Source: Lachnospiraceae bacterium (lineage in GTDB: Bacteria > Bacillota > Clostridia > Lachnospirales > Lachnospiraceae). Taken from it: a stretch of 64,000 nt of DNA. The stretch covers positions 1 through 64,000 of the forward strand of contig SVEY01000006.1 in the NCBI GenBank assembly GCA_015057165.1, written 5' to 3'. A program made the translations under genes and the position numbers. The notes beneath the pieces are model-generated. The model worked only from the letters and a program-made list of their open reading frames with translations. It had not been told where the DNA came from and made no database searches. Positions within the stretch are counted from its first letter, which is position 1. The number at the start of each line of letters is the position of its first letter. This document shows positions 54,532-61,932 of this stretch, piece by piece.

Positions 54532-54879
54532 TTACTCCATCGTTCGCATTCTCTGCATAATTTCTTCACCGTATGTATTAAGCCATTTGCGTTTTTCTTT
54601 ATAATCAGGAATTATTATCTCCACTTCCTTCCAGAAGTTCTTGGAATGATTCATATGCATTCTGTGTGCCAACTCATGTATTATCACGTAGTCTCTTACG
54701 TCGCTAGGGGCAAGCATCAGAAGACAGTTAAGCTTCCTTATCGAGTCCTGCTTATTCTCTATAAATGCTTTAACGGCTACATTAGGCATCCTATAAGGTG
54801 CTCTAACTGTAACCGTCCCTTCTCTGTCTATCTCTATGGCAATAGATTTGCGTTTGCTTCTGATTAGTTTATAATCCAT
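54532..54879 (-). CDS. Internally deleted YgjP-like metallopeptidase
   Basis: A 115-residue version of the YgjP/DUF45 zinc metallopeptidase encoded at 55681. The first 48 and last 65 residues align closely, but about 71 residues in the middle are gone, in frame. The zinc motif HELAH (68-72) remains. The missing part includes the conserved QKTCWGSCSSKGNLNFN segment, so the protein is unlikely to fold or act normally. It is probably a decaying duplicate or a truncated regulator. Confidence 0.75.
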   Translation of the reverse strand: MDYKLIRSKRKSIAIEIDREGTVTVRAPYRMPNVAVKAFIENKQDSIRKLNCLLMLAPSDVRDYVIIHELAHRMHMNHSKNFWKEVEIIIPDYKEKRKWLNTYGEEIMQRMRTME

Positions 54880-54945
54880 TCAATGCACCTATTATTATCA
54901 AAAATGTAATCATGTGTTCTCACCTGCCTTATTATAATATCATTA

Positions 54946-55188
54946 TCATGAATCTTCATATTTAGATAAACAGTCTTTTAATTCCTGAACCGATTCCTTA
55001 CCATCTAGCTTTAATAATTCAGTTAATTCAGAATCCGTCTCTCCGCTTCTCTCTTTCAAGATATACTTGCAGATAAAAATGGCTTCATCGGATAGGAATT
55101 TTTCTTCATTATTTGCTATCTTTTCTAATGCTTTATCATCATCTTCCTGATGTAGCTTATACAATCTTCTTACATACTTTGCATCCAT
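54946..55188 (-). CDS. Small acidic protein, unknown
   Basis: An 80-residue, highly charged helical protein (MDAKYVRRLYKLHQEDDDKA onward). No family is recognised. AGGAGG precedes the ATG. It lies between the two YgjP-like genes and the arsenate-reductase-like gene, all on the minus strand. Confidence 0.55.
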   Translation of the reverse strand: MDAKYVRRLYKLHQEDDDKALEKIANNEEKFLSDEAIFICKYILKERSGETDSELTELLKLDGKESVQELKDCLSKYEDS

Positions 55189-55259
55189 GTTGTGCCCTCC
55201 TGTATAACTCTGTCTTTTCTTATAATCTATGAAATGTGCGTTAGAATTCCCTTGTCATA

Positions 55260-55613
55260 TTACAACACTTCTTCACTCCACAACTCTTCCTTAAAGCCAG
55301 GAACAGCCTTACTATCTGTAACAAGTAGCGGTCTCTTAACTAACATTCCATCAGAAGCTAAGATCTTGAACATCTCGTCTTCGCTCATATCAGGCAATTT
55401 CTTCGACAATTCCATCTCACGATACAACATACCACTTGTGTTGAAAAACCTTCTAAGCGGAAGGTCACTTTTCTTATAGATTTTTCGAAGCGTCTCTTCA
55501 TCAGGATGCTCACCCTTGATGTCAATTGACTCATATTCAACACCTTTCTCGTCTAGCCATTTTAAAGCTTTCTTACATGTTGTGCACTTTGCGTAGCAAT
55601 ATACTTGTACCAT
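55260..55613 (-). CDS. ArsC/Spx family thioredoxin-fold protein
   Basis: A 117-residue protein of the ArsC/Spx/MgsR family. The N-terminal redox site is CTTC (about 10-13) in a thioredoxin-like fold, with the family motif KRPLLVTDS near 92-100. Spx-type proteins bind RNA polymerase; ArsC-types reduce arsenate. Without ars genes nearby, a YffB/Spx-like role is more likely, but the two cannot be separated here. Confidence 0.85.
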   Translation of the reverse strand: MVQVYCYAKCTTCKKALKWLDEKGVEYESIDIKGEHPDEETLRKIYKKSDLPLRRFFNTSGMLYREMELSKKLPDMSEDEMFKILASDGMLVKRPLLVTDSKAVPGFKEELWSEEVL

Positions 55614-55680
55614 AACTGCCTCTCCTTAGATTTAATCACTTACCTTTTCTAATAATCCATCAGAATTTATAATTACCATA

Positions 55681-56241
55681 TTACTCCATTGCTCGCTTTC
55701 TCTGCATAATCTCTTCACCGTAAGTATTAAGCCACTTGCGTTTTTCTTTATAACCAGGAATCATTATCTCGACTTCCTTCCAGAAATTCTTGGAATGATT
55801 CATAAACTTTCTATGAGCAAGTTCATGTATGACCACATAATCTATGATATCACTTGGTGCAAGCATCAGAAGACAGTTAAAATTAAGATTTCCCTTTGAA
55901 CTACAACTTCCCCAACATGTCTTCTGACAGCGGATTGTGACTCTTCCGTAGTCTACTCCCATAAGTTCTGCATAATATCTTACTCTCTTAGGAATGACTT
56001 CCTTTGCTTCGTCATATAGTTTGTCAAGTTCTTCTTCTGTTAGTGGTTCTATATCTGCCGCCTCTAAAGACATTTCCTGCGCCTTCTTAATATGTTCCCT
56101 TATCCAGTCCTGCTTATCCTCTATAAATGCCTTAACGGCTACATTAGGAATCCTATAGGGTGCTCTAACCGTAACCGCCCCTGCTCTGTCTATCTCTATG
56201 GCAATAGATTTGCGTTTGCTTCTGATTAGTTTATATTTCAT
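55681..56241 (-). CDS. YgjP-like (DUF45/M48) zinc metallopeptidase
   Basis: A 186-residue protein of the YgjP/DUF45 family, a WLM-type zinc metallopeptidase often next to restriction systems. It has a beta-rich N-terminus (KYKLIRSKRKSIAIEI), the QKTCWGSCSSKGNLNFN motif near 106-122 and HELAH at 139-143 with a downstream H149. Its deleted copy lies about 0.8 kb further on. Type I restriction debris is found about 1.5 kb upstream, fitting the usual company of this family. Confidence 0.87.
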   Translation of the reverse strand: MKYKLIRSKRKSIAIEIDRAGAVTVRAPYRIPNVAVKAFIEDKQDWIREHIKKAQEMSLEAADIEPLTEEELDKLYDEAKEVIPKRVRYYAELMGVDYGRVTIRCQKTCWGSCSSKGNLNFNCLLMLAPSDIIDYVVIHELAHRKFMNHSKNFWKEVEIMIPGYKEKRKWLNTYGEEIMQRKRAME

Positions 56242-56313
56242 CTAAGACCATCCATGAATTCATCATCTTCGTCGATATATTTCATAAAATTGAAGTCTGT
56301 CTAGTTTGCTCAC

Positions 56314-56784
56314 CTATTCCTTATTTTGATAACCAGATAATATTTTATAAGCCATTGGCTTTATGGACTTCATTATTTCGCACCCAGCAAGAATTTTATT
56401 ATATGCATCTTTTTGCTCTTTATGTCGTACATCGAGTTCCGCCTCATTTTTCCAAAACACGTTTATTGGCGTAAACTCAATTGGAAATTCAATTGGAAAC
56501 GATACGCCACCTGAAACTGTGCTATGTGTCACAAATCCCTTTACATGCTTAATAGAATTATTGACATATTTGAATGCCAATACACTTTCATCATCCTTAA
56601 TATATCTATCAATATAATCTAACATTGCGTGAATTGTAGCCGCCAAATATGCATTTACATATTTTAGTTCGATAGAGTTATGCTTCTCTCCTATACACTC
56701 ACCTACTGCTTTGTTTAAATCTTCATATACTACTTCAAAATTACTTATTAAAGATTCTTTTGCTTCCATATAGTTTATTGCCAT
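56314..56784 (-). CDS. Conserved hypothetical protein
   Basis: A protein of about 156 residues, mostly helical, with a hydrophobic patch (YLAATIHAMLDYIDRYI) and a beta-like GGVSFPIEFPIEF middle. No family is recognised. The ATG at 56784 has GGGAG very close to it; TTG at 56796 or ATG at 56769 are possible. It lies in the accessory region with defence-type debris. Confidence 0.5.
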   Translation of the reverse strand: MAINYMEAKESLISNFEVVYEDLNKAVGECIGEKHNSIELKYVNAYLAATIHAMLDYIDRYIKDDESVLAFKYVNNSIKHVKGFVTHSTVSGGVSFPIEFPIEFTPINVFWKNEAELDVRHKEQKDAYNKILAGCEIMKSIKPMAYKILSGYQNKE

Positions 56785-56848
56785 CTCCCACAACAATGCT
56801 TATATACTATTACTGCAAGCCCTTTAAATGAGCATAAAACTACTCCCT

Positions 56849-57445
56849 TCAACCCAACCTATAATTTGAGTATCCCAAAAACGGATACTTCACATATCCT
56901 GTTGGATAGATAAATCTTACTATGTCCTCAGGAGCGACACAATCTACTGCAATAGAACAAGATGATGTTTTTCCATCTTTTATAGCCTGCTCCAATCCAT
57001 TAGTCCATGTATCTGAAATCTTATTTAAAGGCACATCACAAACAATGATTGTCGGTCTTCCAAGCTCTTTCAATTTATTCCTACACCACAAATGTCCGGC
57101 AACGGCATTCAAAAACTCGCTTCCATAAATCAAATAATGGCAAGCCCCTCCAAGTAATTCAGATTGCTCCAAGGCAAGCCATACACGATGGATGTTATTC
57201 CCATACCTTCTCCAAATTTCTTCGGCTTTCTTTCGAATTCTATCCTCGGTCAATCGCTCGTCTGAAAGCGTCTTTATCGCATATTCAATAGCAGATTGTT
57301 CAACAAGAGGCACAATACCTTCTTTCTTATAGGTTTCAATATCCAGTAACCTACATGCGTGATATGCCCGAAGATGTGTATAGTTAGAAATTGAGATATC
57401 TTTACCTCCGCACTCTTCAGTTATTAGCACATTTTTCGTTCCCAC
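56849..57445 (-). CDS. Hypothetical protein, possible ADP-ribosyltransferase-like fold
   Basis: A 198-residue soluble protein. The N-terminal HLRAYHACRLLDIETYKKEG segment recalls the R/H-x-T-type start of some ADP-ribosyltransferase or PARP-like folds, and YGSEF near 108-112 could supply the glutamate. The match is weak and made by eye. The C-terminal PTGYVKYPFLGYSNYRLG is unusual in its aromatic content. It lies among restriction debris and toxin-type genes. Confidence 0.45.
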   Translation of the reverse strand: MGTKNVLITEECGGKDISISNYTHLRAYHACRLLDIETYKKEGIVPLVEQSAIEYAIKTLSDERLTEDRIRKKAEEIWRRYGNNIHRVWLALEQSELLGGACHYLIYGSEFLNAVAGHLWCRNKLKELGRPTIIVCDVPLNKISDTWTNGLEQAIKDGKTSSCSIAVDCVAPEDIVRFIYPTGYVKYPFLGYSNYRLG

Positions 57446-57480
57446 GATAAGCAGTCTTACCTAACACCCTACAACTACAT

Positions 57481-57765
57481 TTAACTCCAATAGTATGATA
57501 AATCCGCATGTGTAGAAGTTCTTCTGTATTCTCTGTGTCTATTTTTGCATAGATTTACATCAAGTTCAAAAACACCTATAAATTTATATCCCACACCCTC
57601 ATAATATGCAAATGTGTATCGAGGCAATATTTCTATATCGCTTATTGCACCTCTATTATCATTTGGATTCTCTTCAATTAACATCTCTCCATCCGATGCT
57701 AGGACATTAACCCAGCCGTGAGCTCGACTTGAGGCAACATAGCTACCGCCACGCTTTATTGCCAA
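57481..57765 (-). pseudogene. Gene fragment, unknown
   Basis: A 94-codon frame (AIKRGGSYVASSRAHGWVNV, later GVGYKFIGVFELD) reads as protein but begins only at a TTG, without a ribosome site. It directly follows the restriction-subunit remnant in another frame. It is either a damaged 3' part of a gene or a poorly initiated small gene. Confidence 0.35.
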
Positions 57766-57920
57766 TTTAGGAAACCATACTTATCCTCACCGGTTTTAGA
57801 ATCTGATGGCAAACTATTATTACTGATATATTCCTTTCCCTCTGGATTATAAGTAAGATTAAATACCATATCAGATAACCATTTCTTAAAGGATGGATTA
57901 TCTTGAAATTGCTTAAACAA
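57756..57920 (-). pseudogene. 3' remnant of a type I restriction R subunit (hsdR-like)
   Basis: A 54-codon frame begins just after an in-frame stop and reads LFKQFQDNPSFKKWLSDMVF, then NLTYNPEGKEY. This resembles the C-terminal end of type I restriction endonuclease R subunits or DEAD-box restriction helicases. No upstream part is present. It is a relic of a lost restriction system. Confidence 0.5.
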
Positions 57921-58074
57921 TTACATATTATCGGACATTAAAGAGCGCCACGTGGCACACCCGTGGCACCATAATATTGCTACCTAAAACTATCAGCAAG
58001 CGTATTCTCCTCTATCAATTTTTTCATCCAATCGCAATGTCTTTCGTCCAAATCGGATTCTATTTGGACGAAAA

Positions 58075-59136
58075 TTATTTGCTGTCAGAACGAACGTAAA
58101 ATGTACTTCTTCCAGATCCTTCCCGAATGATAAGTCCTTCTTCAGTAAGTCTCTTAAGTGCTGCAAGGGCTGAGGATCTTCCTATGCTTGGACAATGAGC
58201 TACAACATCTGCCCCTGTAAATTTTCCAACTTTTTCCTCGGTATACTTTTTGACAATGTCATATGCCGTACTTCCATTTCCTGTATCGGACATTAAGCCT
58301 ACTCTTTCTTCAAACTCTGTATAACATGCCAGAATAGCCTGAAGCATATATCTTATAAATGGTGTCGGATCGTTTTCCTCTTCATGCCAACCGGCATCTG
58401 ACGCTTCGAGCGTATCATAGTACCGATCCTTTGTTTTCTCTATCTGCTTTTCTATACTGATGTACTTTCCCACACTATATCCGTTTTTATACAGCAGAAG
58501 TAATGTAAGTAGTCTGCTCATTCGTCCATTACCATCGTTAAATGGATGAATACAAAGAAAATCACAGATAAACGTTGGAATAAGAATCAGTGAATCAATC
58601 TTCTCATTTGCGACGGCCTGTTCATAGGCATTGCAAAGATTTTCTACTGCATCCGGAGTATCATAAGGCGCAATCGGAGTGAATCTAGTAACTACGGTTC
58701 CATCTGGCTTTGTCTCATTGATATAGTTCTGCACATTCTTAAAATGCCCTCCGTAAGAAAAGCCTGCTCTTTTTAAAAGATCACGATGCAGCTGAAGTAT
58801 ATAAGAAGGACGAATCGGAATATATTCATTACTCTCGTGAATTGTGTTCAGCACATCCCTGTAACCCATGATCTCATCCTCATCACGATTCTTGGGAGTT
58901 GTCTTTTCTTCAAACAACTGTTTCATACGAGTACTTGTCGTGACAATCCCTTCTATTTTATTGGATGCTTCCGTACTCTGTATTTTGGCAATCTCAACAA
59001 GGCGATCCAGTTCAACAGGCTTCTGCCTAATGAATAAATCTTGTCTTCCTTTGCATTCGTGAATCTTTGCGACAAGATTTAGAATATCTGTATCCCAAGC
59101 TTTTTCATAAAGCCTGCTGTAATCAAAAGATCTCAT
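58075..59136 (-). CDS. Fic family AMPylase-like protein
   Basis: A 353-residue protein. The Fic core motif is HPFNDGNGR (196-204), intact including the catalytic His. The N-terminal inhibitory motif S-x3-E-G is present (S58 to G63), which makes it a class II, self-inhibited Fic protein. A C-terminal winged-helix domain (about 285-345) suggests DNA binding. Such proteins transfer AMP to protein targets. The ATG at 59136 follows AAAGGGG. It has its own promoter and an inverted-repeat operator. Confidence 0.92.
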   Translation of the reverse strand: MRSFDYSRLYEKAWDTDILNLVAKIHECKGRQDLFIRQKPVELDRLVEIAKIQSTEASNKIEGIVTTSTRMKQLFEEKTTPKNRDEDEIMGYRDVLNTIHESNEYIPIRPSYILQLHRDLLKRAGFSYGGHFKNVQNYINETKPDGTVVTRFTPIAPYDTPDAVENLCNAYEQAVANEKIDSLILIPTFICDFLCIHPFNDGNGRMSRLLTLLLLYKNGYSVGKYISIEKQIEKTKDRYYDTLEASDAGWHEEENDPTPFIRYMLQAILACYTEFEERVGLMSDTGNGSTAYDIVKKYTEEKVGKFTGADVVAHCPSIGRSSALAALKRLTEEGLIIREGSGRSTFYVRSDSK

Positions 59137-59174
59137 AAGAACCCCTTTCATCCAGTGTCCCGCGTTTTTATCCA

Positions 59175-59203
59175 ATTATACTTGATTTTGGACGAAAAAT
59201 CAA
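59175..59203 (-). promoter_or_regulatory. Promoter and inverted-repeat operator of fic
   Basis: On the minus strand: TTGATT (59203-59198), a 17-bp spacer and TATAAT (59180-59175). Within it, TTGATTTT and AAAATCAA (59182-59189 and 59196-59203) form an inverted repeat. TTTGGACGAAAA here (59187-59198) recurs just past the gene (58063-58074). Confidence 0.8.
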
Positions 59204-59277
59204 TCTGTTGGACAATGAAAAAGAGATGTTTATAGCACATCTCCTCTTTAATCGCTTTCGCTATTTACCTCTCTCCG

Positions 59278-59697
59278 TCATGTCCTAATCTTATCAATTA
59301 ATGCTTCTTGAAGAGTTTTCGAAAAGTTTATTTTCTTTTCTTGTGCAGCATTGTTCAGCCACTCCGGAATAGATAGTGTCTTTCGAACGGATTTTTCAAA
59401 ATGCTCCTTCGCATATTCCGAAACATCAACAGATACCATATTTATAAATGCATCATCCTTGTTAACATCTAACTCATTTGCTATAGTTACCAGTGATATA
59501 TCGTTCATAGCTGAAGGTTTAGGCACCTTATCTCCACACTTATCTGATGTATAGAGATATCCAGCCAAACAATCTACAGCCATGTTAAGAGCCTCTTCTT
59601 CTGTTCTACCATTTGTAGCTAACCAATTAAGATCTGGGAACACAACAGAATATCCTGTCTCATCTTTGAAAAAACACGCTGGGTATATAGATAACAT
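59278..59697 (-). CDS. hicB: HicB-type antitoxin
   Basis: A 139-residue protein. The N-terminal HicB domain (about 1-60: YPACFFKDETGYSVVFPDLN, GRTEEEALNMAVDCLAGYL) is followed by a C-terminal region with a ribbon-helix-helix/HTH-like end (SIPEWLNNAAQEKKINFSKT). It neutralises HicA and usually represses the operon. The ATG at 59697 follows AAGGAGG. It lies 27 bp after hicA. Confidence 0.9.
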   Translation of the reverse strand: MLSIYPACFFKDETGYSVVFPDLNWLATNGRTEEEALNMAVDCLAGYLYTSDKCGDKVPKPSAMNDISLVTIANELDVNKDDAFINMVSVDVSEYAKEHFEKSVRKTLSIPEWLNNAAQEKKINFSKTLQEALIDKIRT

Positions 59698-59724
59698 AGG
59701 GCAACCTCCTTGCAGTGCCAAGAA

Positions 59725-59916
59725 TTATGTATCAATTCCGGCTTGCTTTCTTATAGATTTTTCAACGATTTTACTTAACTCCTTACTATGAAAAGGAATT
59801 GTAACCTTTCCAGGTTTTGTTGGATGAACATAATGCCTATGCGAACCTTGTTGACCTTTAAATATCCATCCATCGTTTAATACTTCTTTTTCCATTTCTC
59901 TAGGGCGTTTAGGCAT
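59725..59916 (-). CDS. hicA: HicA-type mRNA interferase toxin
   Basis: A 63-residue double-stranded-RNA-binding-fold toxin. The hallmark GSHRHYVHPTKPGKVTIPFH segment contains the catalytic His. Length fits the family (about 60-90). It precedes hicB, as usual. Upstream are three 15-bp repeats that may be its operators. Confidence 0.9.
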   Translation of the reverse strand: MPKRPREMEKEVLNDGWIFKGQQGSHRHYVHPTKPGKVTIPFHSKELSKIVEKSIRKQAGIDT

Positions 59917-59950
59917 AAAATAACCCCTCTCTTATATATTATACGATACT

Positions 59951-59995
59951 ATACGCATTTATTCAATACGCATTATTGTAATACGCATCATCATG
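59951..59995. repeat. Three tandem 15-bp repeats before hicAB
   Basis: ATACGCAT starts at 59951, 59966 and 59981, each 15 bp apart. The reverse form occurs at 60207-60214 (ATGCGTAT) and, with one change, at 60243-60250. The copies lie on both sides of the small HTH gene, so they may be its binding sites and may control hicAB too. Confidence 0.8.
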
Positions 59996-60188
59996 ACTTT
60001 CGCTGTTTCACTAAACCTTCTACCTTAAGCTTATACGCAATCAGGCGTAATAAATAATCCGGCATCTTTCGATTTCCCAATTCCCAATCCTGTAAAGTAC
60101 GATAAGGAATCTCAAAATACTCACAAAATTCTTTCCTACTCATCCCAGATTCGTTTCTTAATTCAATCAAATAATCTCTGCTATTCAT
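59991..60188 (-). CDS. Small HTH regulator
   Basis: A 65-residue Xre-type HTH protein (LRNESGMSRKEFCEYFEIPY, RTLQDWELGNRKMPDYLLRL). It is upstream of hicAB in the same direction. ATACGCAT-type repeats lie on both sides of it. It may repress itself and hicAB. Its size matches single-domain regulators common near toxin-antitoxin genes. Confidence 0.8.
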   Translation of the reverse strand: MNSRDYLIELRNESGMSRKEFCEYFEIPYRTLQDWELGNRKMPDYLLRLIAYKLKVEGLVKQRKS

Positions 60189-60311
60189 ATTTACTCTCCT
60201 ATCGCAATGCGTATATGATATGCAATTATAATATCATACACGTTGCGTATAATCAAGCAATTACATCATCTTTCATAAAGTAAAGAAGTGTCAAACTAAT
60301 TTGAATAAAAA

Positions 60312-60341
60312 AGTTGACAAAAGGCCCGACCCTTGTCAACT
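60312..60341 (-). terminator. Terminator of Nif11-leader gene 7
   Basis: AGTTGACAA (60312-60320) pairs with TTGTCAACT (60333-60341); the minus strand then ends in T-rich sequence. The stem resembles that of the gene 3 terminator. Confidence 0.75.
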
Positions 60342-60369
60342 CTTACAATAAAAACTCTCTTACTTCTTT

Positions 60370-60720
60370 CTATTTGAATAAATCCACACTCCAAGTGTGA
60401 CCACAGTCATTGCATGTGCAATTGACTTTAGAACATTCAATATTGTTTCTATAAGTATCATATTCTTGTGTGTAATTATGAGAACCACAACTATAACAAT
60501 ACGTTTTGATTAAATTGGGATAAACATGATCAAGTGTCTTATCTGTAGCATAGTCAAAGGGATTTTTGAGTCTACAACCACCTGATACTGCTTCTAGTTG
60601 CTCTTCGCTAAGAGTTACCCCTTCTGCCTTGGCAAGTGCTAGAATCTCTTCCGCATTCTTGCAGGCTTCTACTTTCTTTATTTGCTCCTCTGTTAATCCC
60701 TTTAATAATTCCTTTTTCAT
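60370..60720 (-). CDS. Nif11-leader zinc-ribbon protein 7
   Basis: A 116-residue member, the longest of the seven. The leader ends EAVSGG at residue 48 and is followed directly by Cys. The tail begins with a 25-residue segment (CRLKNPFDYATDKTLDHVYP and more), then CYSC, an extra C and CNDC, ending SVDLFK. The ATG at 60720 follows AGGGGTGA-type sequence. Its regulon element is 67 bp upstream. Confidence 0.85.
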   Translation of the reverse strand: MKKELLKGLTEEQIKKVEACKNAEEILALAKAEGVTLSEEQLEAVSGGCRLKNPFDYATDKTLDHVYPNLIKTYCYSCGSHNYTQEYDTYRNNIECSKVNCTCNDCGHTWSVDLFK

Positions 60721-60786
60721 AATAGTCACCCCTCTCATATAAGTCGTTAATTATTTAACAGTCCTTGTTTTTGTGTTTCATTTATA

Positions 60787-60816
60787 TATACACCTCTTTG
60801 ACATGGAATGCGACAT
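60787..60816 (-). promoter_or_regulatory. Shared Nif11-regulon element E
   Basis: TATACACC at 60787 and GCGACAT at 60810 on the plus strand, 23 bp apart. The middle bases differ from B, C and D, which points to the two end boxes as the conserved parts. Confidence 0.83.
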
Positions 60817-60857
60817 ATTTATTGAAAATAACTTTTCATAGTGACATTATGTTCTTA

Positions 60858-60902
60858 CGATTCAATGCAAGAATCGTGTGCTATGCACACATTTAAGATA
60901 GG
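60858..60902 (-). repeat. 45-bp dispersed hairpin repeat, copy 2
   Basis: Inverted copy of 1289-1333. It contains CGATTC/GAATCG and GTGTGC/GCACAC hairpins. It lies between the Nif11-leader gene 7 promoter and a hypothetical gene. Confidence 0.7.
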
Positions 60903-60906
60903 TTAA

Positions 60907-61239
60907 TTATAATGTGTCTTTTACAAATACTACAGTTGTAGGAGACGTCGTTACCATAACGCTCTCCTGATTAAAAAGTACGCAAAATTCCTTGGCAAGC
61001 TCCATAACAGTTTCTTCCGGTACATTCATTAGCTTCAGCATTAAGGTGTTCTCCTCTGTATATCTTCCGTCCTCGTGAAAATAACCGCCACTAACTGTCT
61101 GAACTGCAAAGGCAAGCTTATAGTGTCGACAAGTCTTCTTCAAAATCGAGATATACTTCTTAGAGTCGTATTTCTGAACTCCCGTCTCGGAATCATTAAG
61201 ACCTATATATATTGTTGTCTGTGATATATGATTATCCAT
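60907..61239 (-). CDS. Hypothetical protein
   Basis: A 110-residue protein (MDNHISQTTIYIGLNDSETG onward), alpha/beta in outline, with an AVQTVSGGYFHEDGR loop. It is of a size and pattern seen in small cytosolic proteins of unknown role. The ATG at 61239 is preferred because a likely promoter -10 lies at 61295-61300; a longer frame to 61311 would start upstream of it. The NERD gene ends just upstream. Confidence 0.55.
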   Translation of the reverse strand: MDNHISQTTIYIGLNDSETGVQKYDSKKYISILKKTCRHYKLAFAVQTVSGGYFHEDGRYTEENTLMLKLMNVPEETVMELAKEFCVLFNQESVMVTTSPTTVVFVKDTL

Positions 61240-61294
61240 ATTCTTACTTCTCTCCATATTTCGATAATTATCTGTTGGAATATAGCCGCATTTC

Positions 61295-61324
61295 ATTATA
61301 ACATGTCCCATTAAGTTTTAACAA
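61295..61324 (-). promoter_or_regulatory. Likely promoter for the gene at 61239
   Basis: On the minus strand: TTGTTA (61324-61319), an 18-bp spacer and TATAAT (61300-61295), preceded by TG. It overlaps the end of the NERD gene. Confidence 0.5.
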
Positions 61325-61932
61325 TTACTCTTTTGCTTGCCACAGAGAATTCCCCTGATATTATTTATTACTGTCTCTGAAATATTCCGGTTGCTTCCAT
61401 CATGAATAATCCTATCAATATCCGCCTGTGTATCCACAACATAATCGCTTTGAACAGGACTGTTCCCTTGTACGAAAAACACATATCCTTCTATCCAGAT
61501 ATTAATACCATTATCCTTTAACAGTTTTGATAAAATATATATCTGACGCTTCACCTGCTTTATAGGATTCTTAACCGCCTTCTGATATGCATTCCCGTAC
61601 CCTGCATCCTTTATCTGCAGCCAGTCATATGTATCTTCGTCACCCAAAAGTGTACCTCTTAGATTCTTGACTTCAAAAATAAATATTCCTCTTGAGTTAA
61701 TTATAATATTATCCGCTTCAGCCTGCTTATTATTGGCATACAACTTCACATTGTTTAACAAAATGTCATCATCTCTTAAGATTTCTTGAATTACCTGTCT
61801 TGCAAACAGCTCTCCTCTTCTGCCCGCTTGCTTCTGCTGCGATTCAATAAATCTTCTATCATCAATTCTAACTACAACGATAACAATAAGTACAAAGAGA
61901 ATAATAATTGCTGCAAAGATTATGAAATACAT
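61318..61932 (-). CDS. NERD-domain nuclease-related protein
   Basis: A 204-residue protein. A membrane segment (about 2-22) is followed by a NERD domain (about 40-160): RRGELFARQVIQEILRDDDI, ADNIIINSRGIFIFEVKNLR with the E-x-K catalytic-type pair. NERD domains are thought to be nucleases related to PD-(D/E)XK enzymes. Its start overlaps the end of the ADP-ribosylglycohydrolase gene by 13 bp. Confidence 0.87.
   Translation of the reverse strand: MYFIIFAAIIILFVLIVIVVVRIDDRRFIESQQKQAGRRGELFARQVIQEILRDDDILLNNVKLYANNKQAEADNIIINSRGIFIFEVKNLRGTLLGDEDTYDWLQIKDAGYGNAYQKAVKNPIKQVKRQIYILSKLLKDNGINIWIEGYVFFVQGNSPVQSDYVVDTQADIDRIIHDGSNRNISETVINNIRGILCGKQKSNC

Noticed and set aside
59951..59995. Small CRISPR array
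   Set aside because: Repeats are 8-15 bp with no spacers and no cas genes; operator repeats explain them better.
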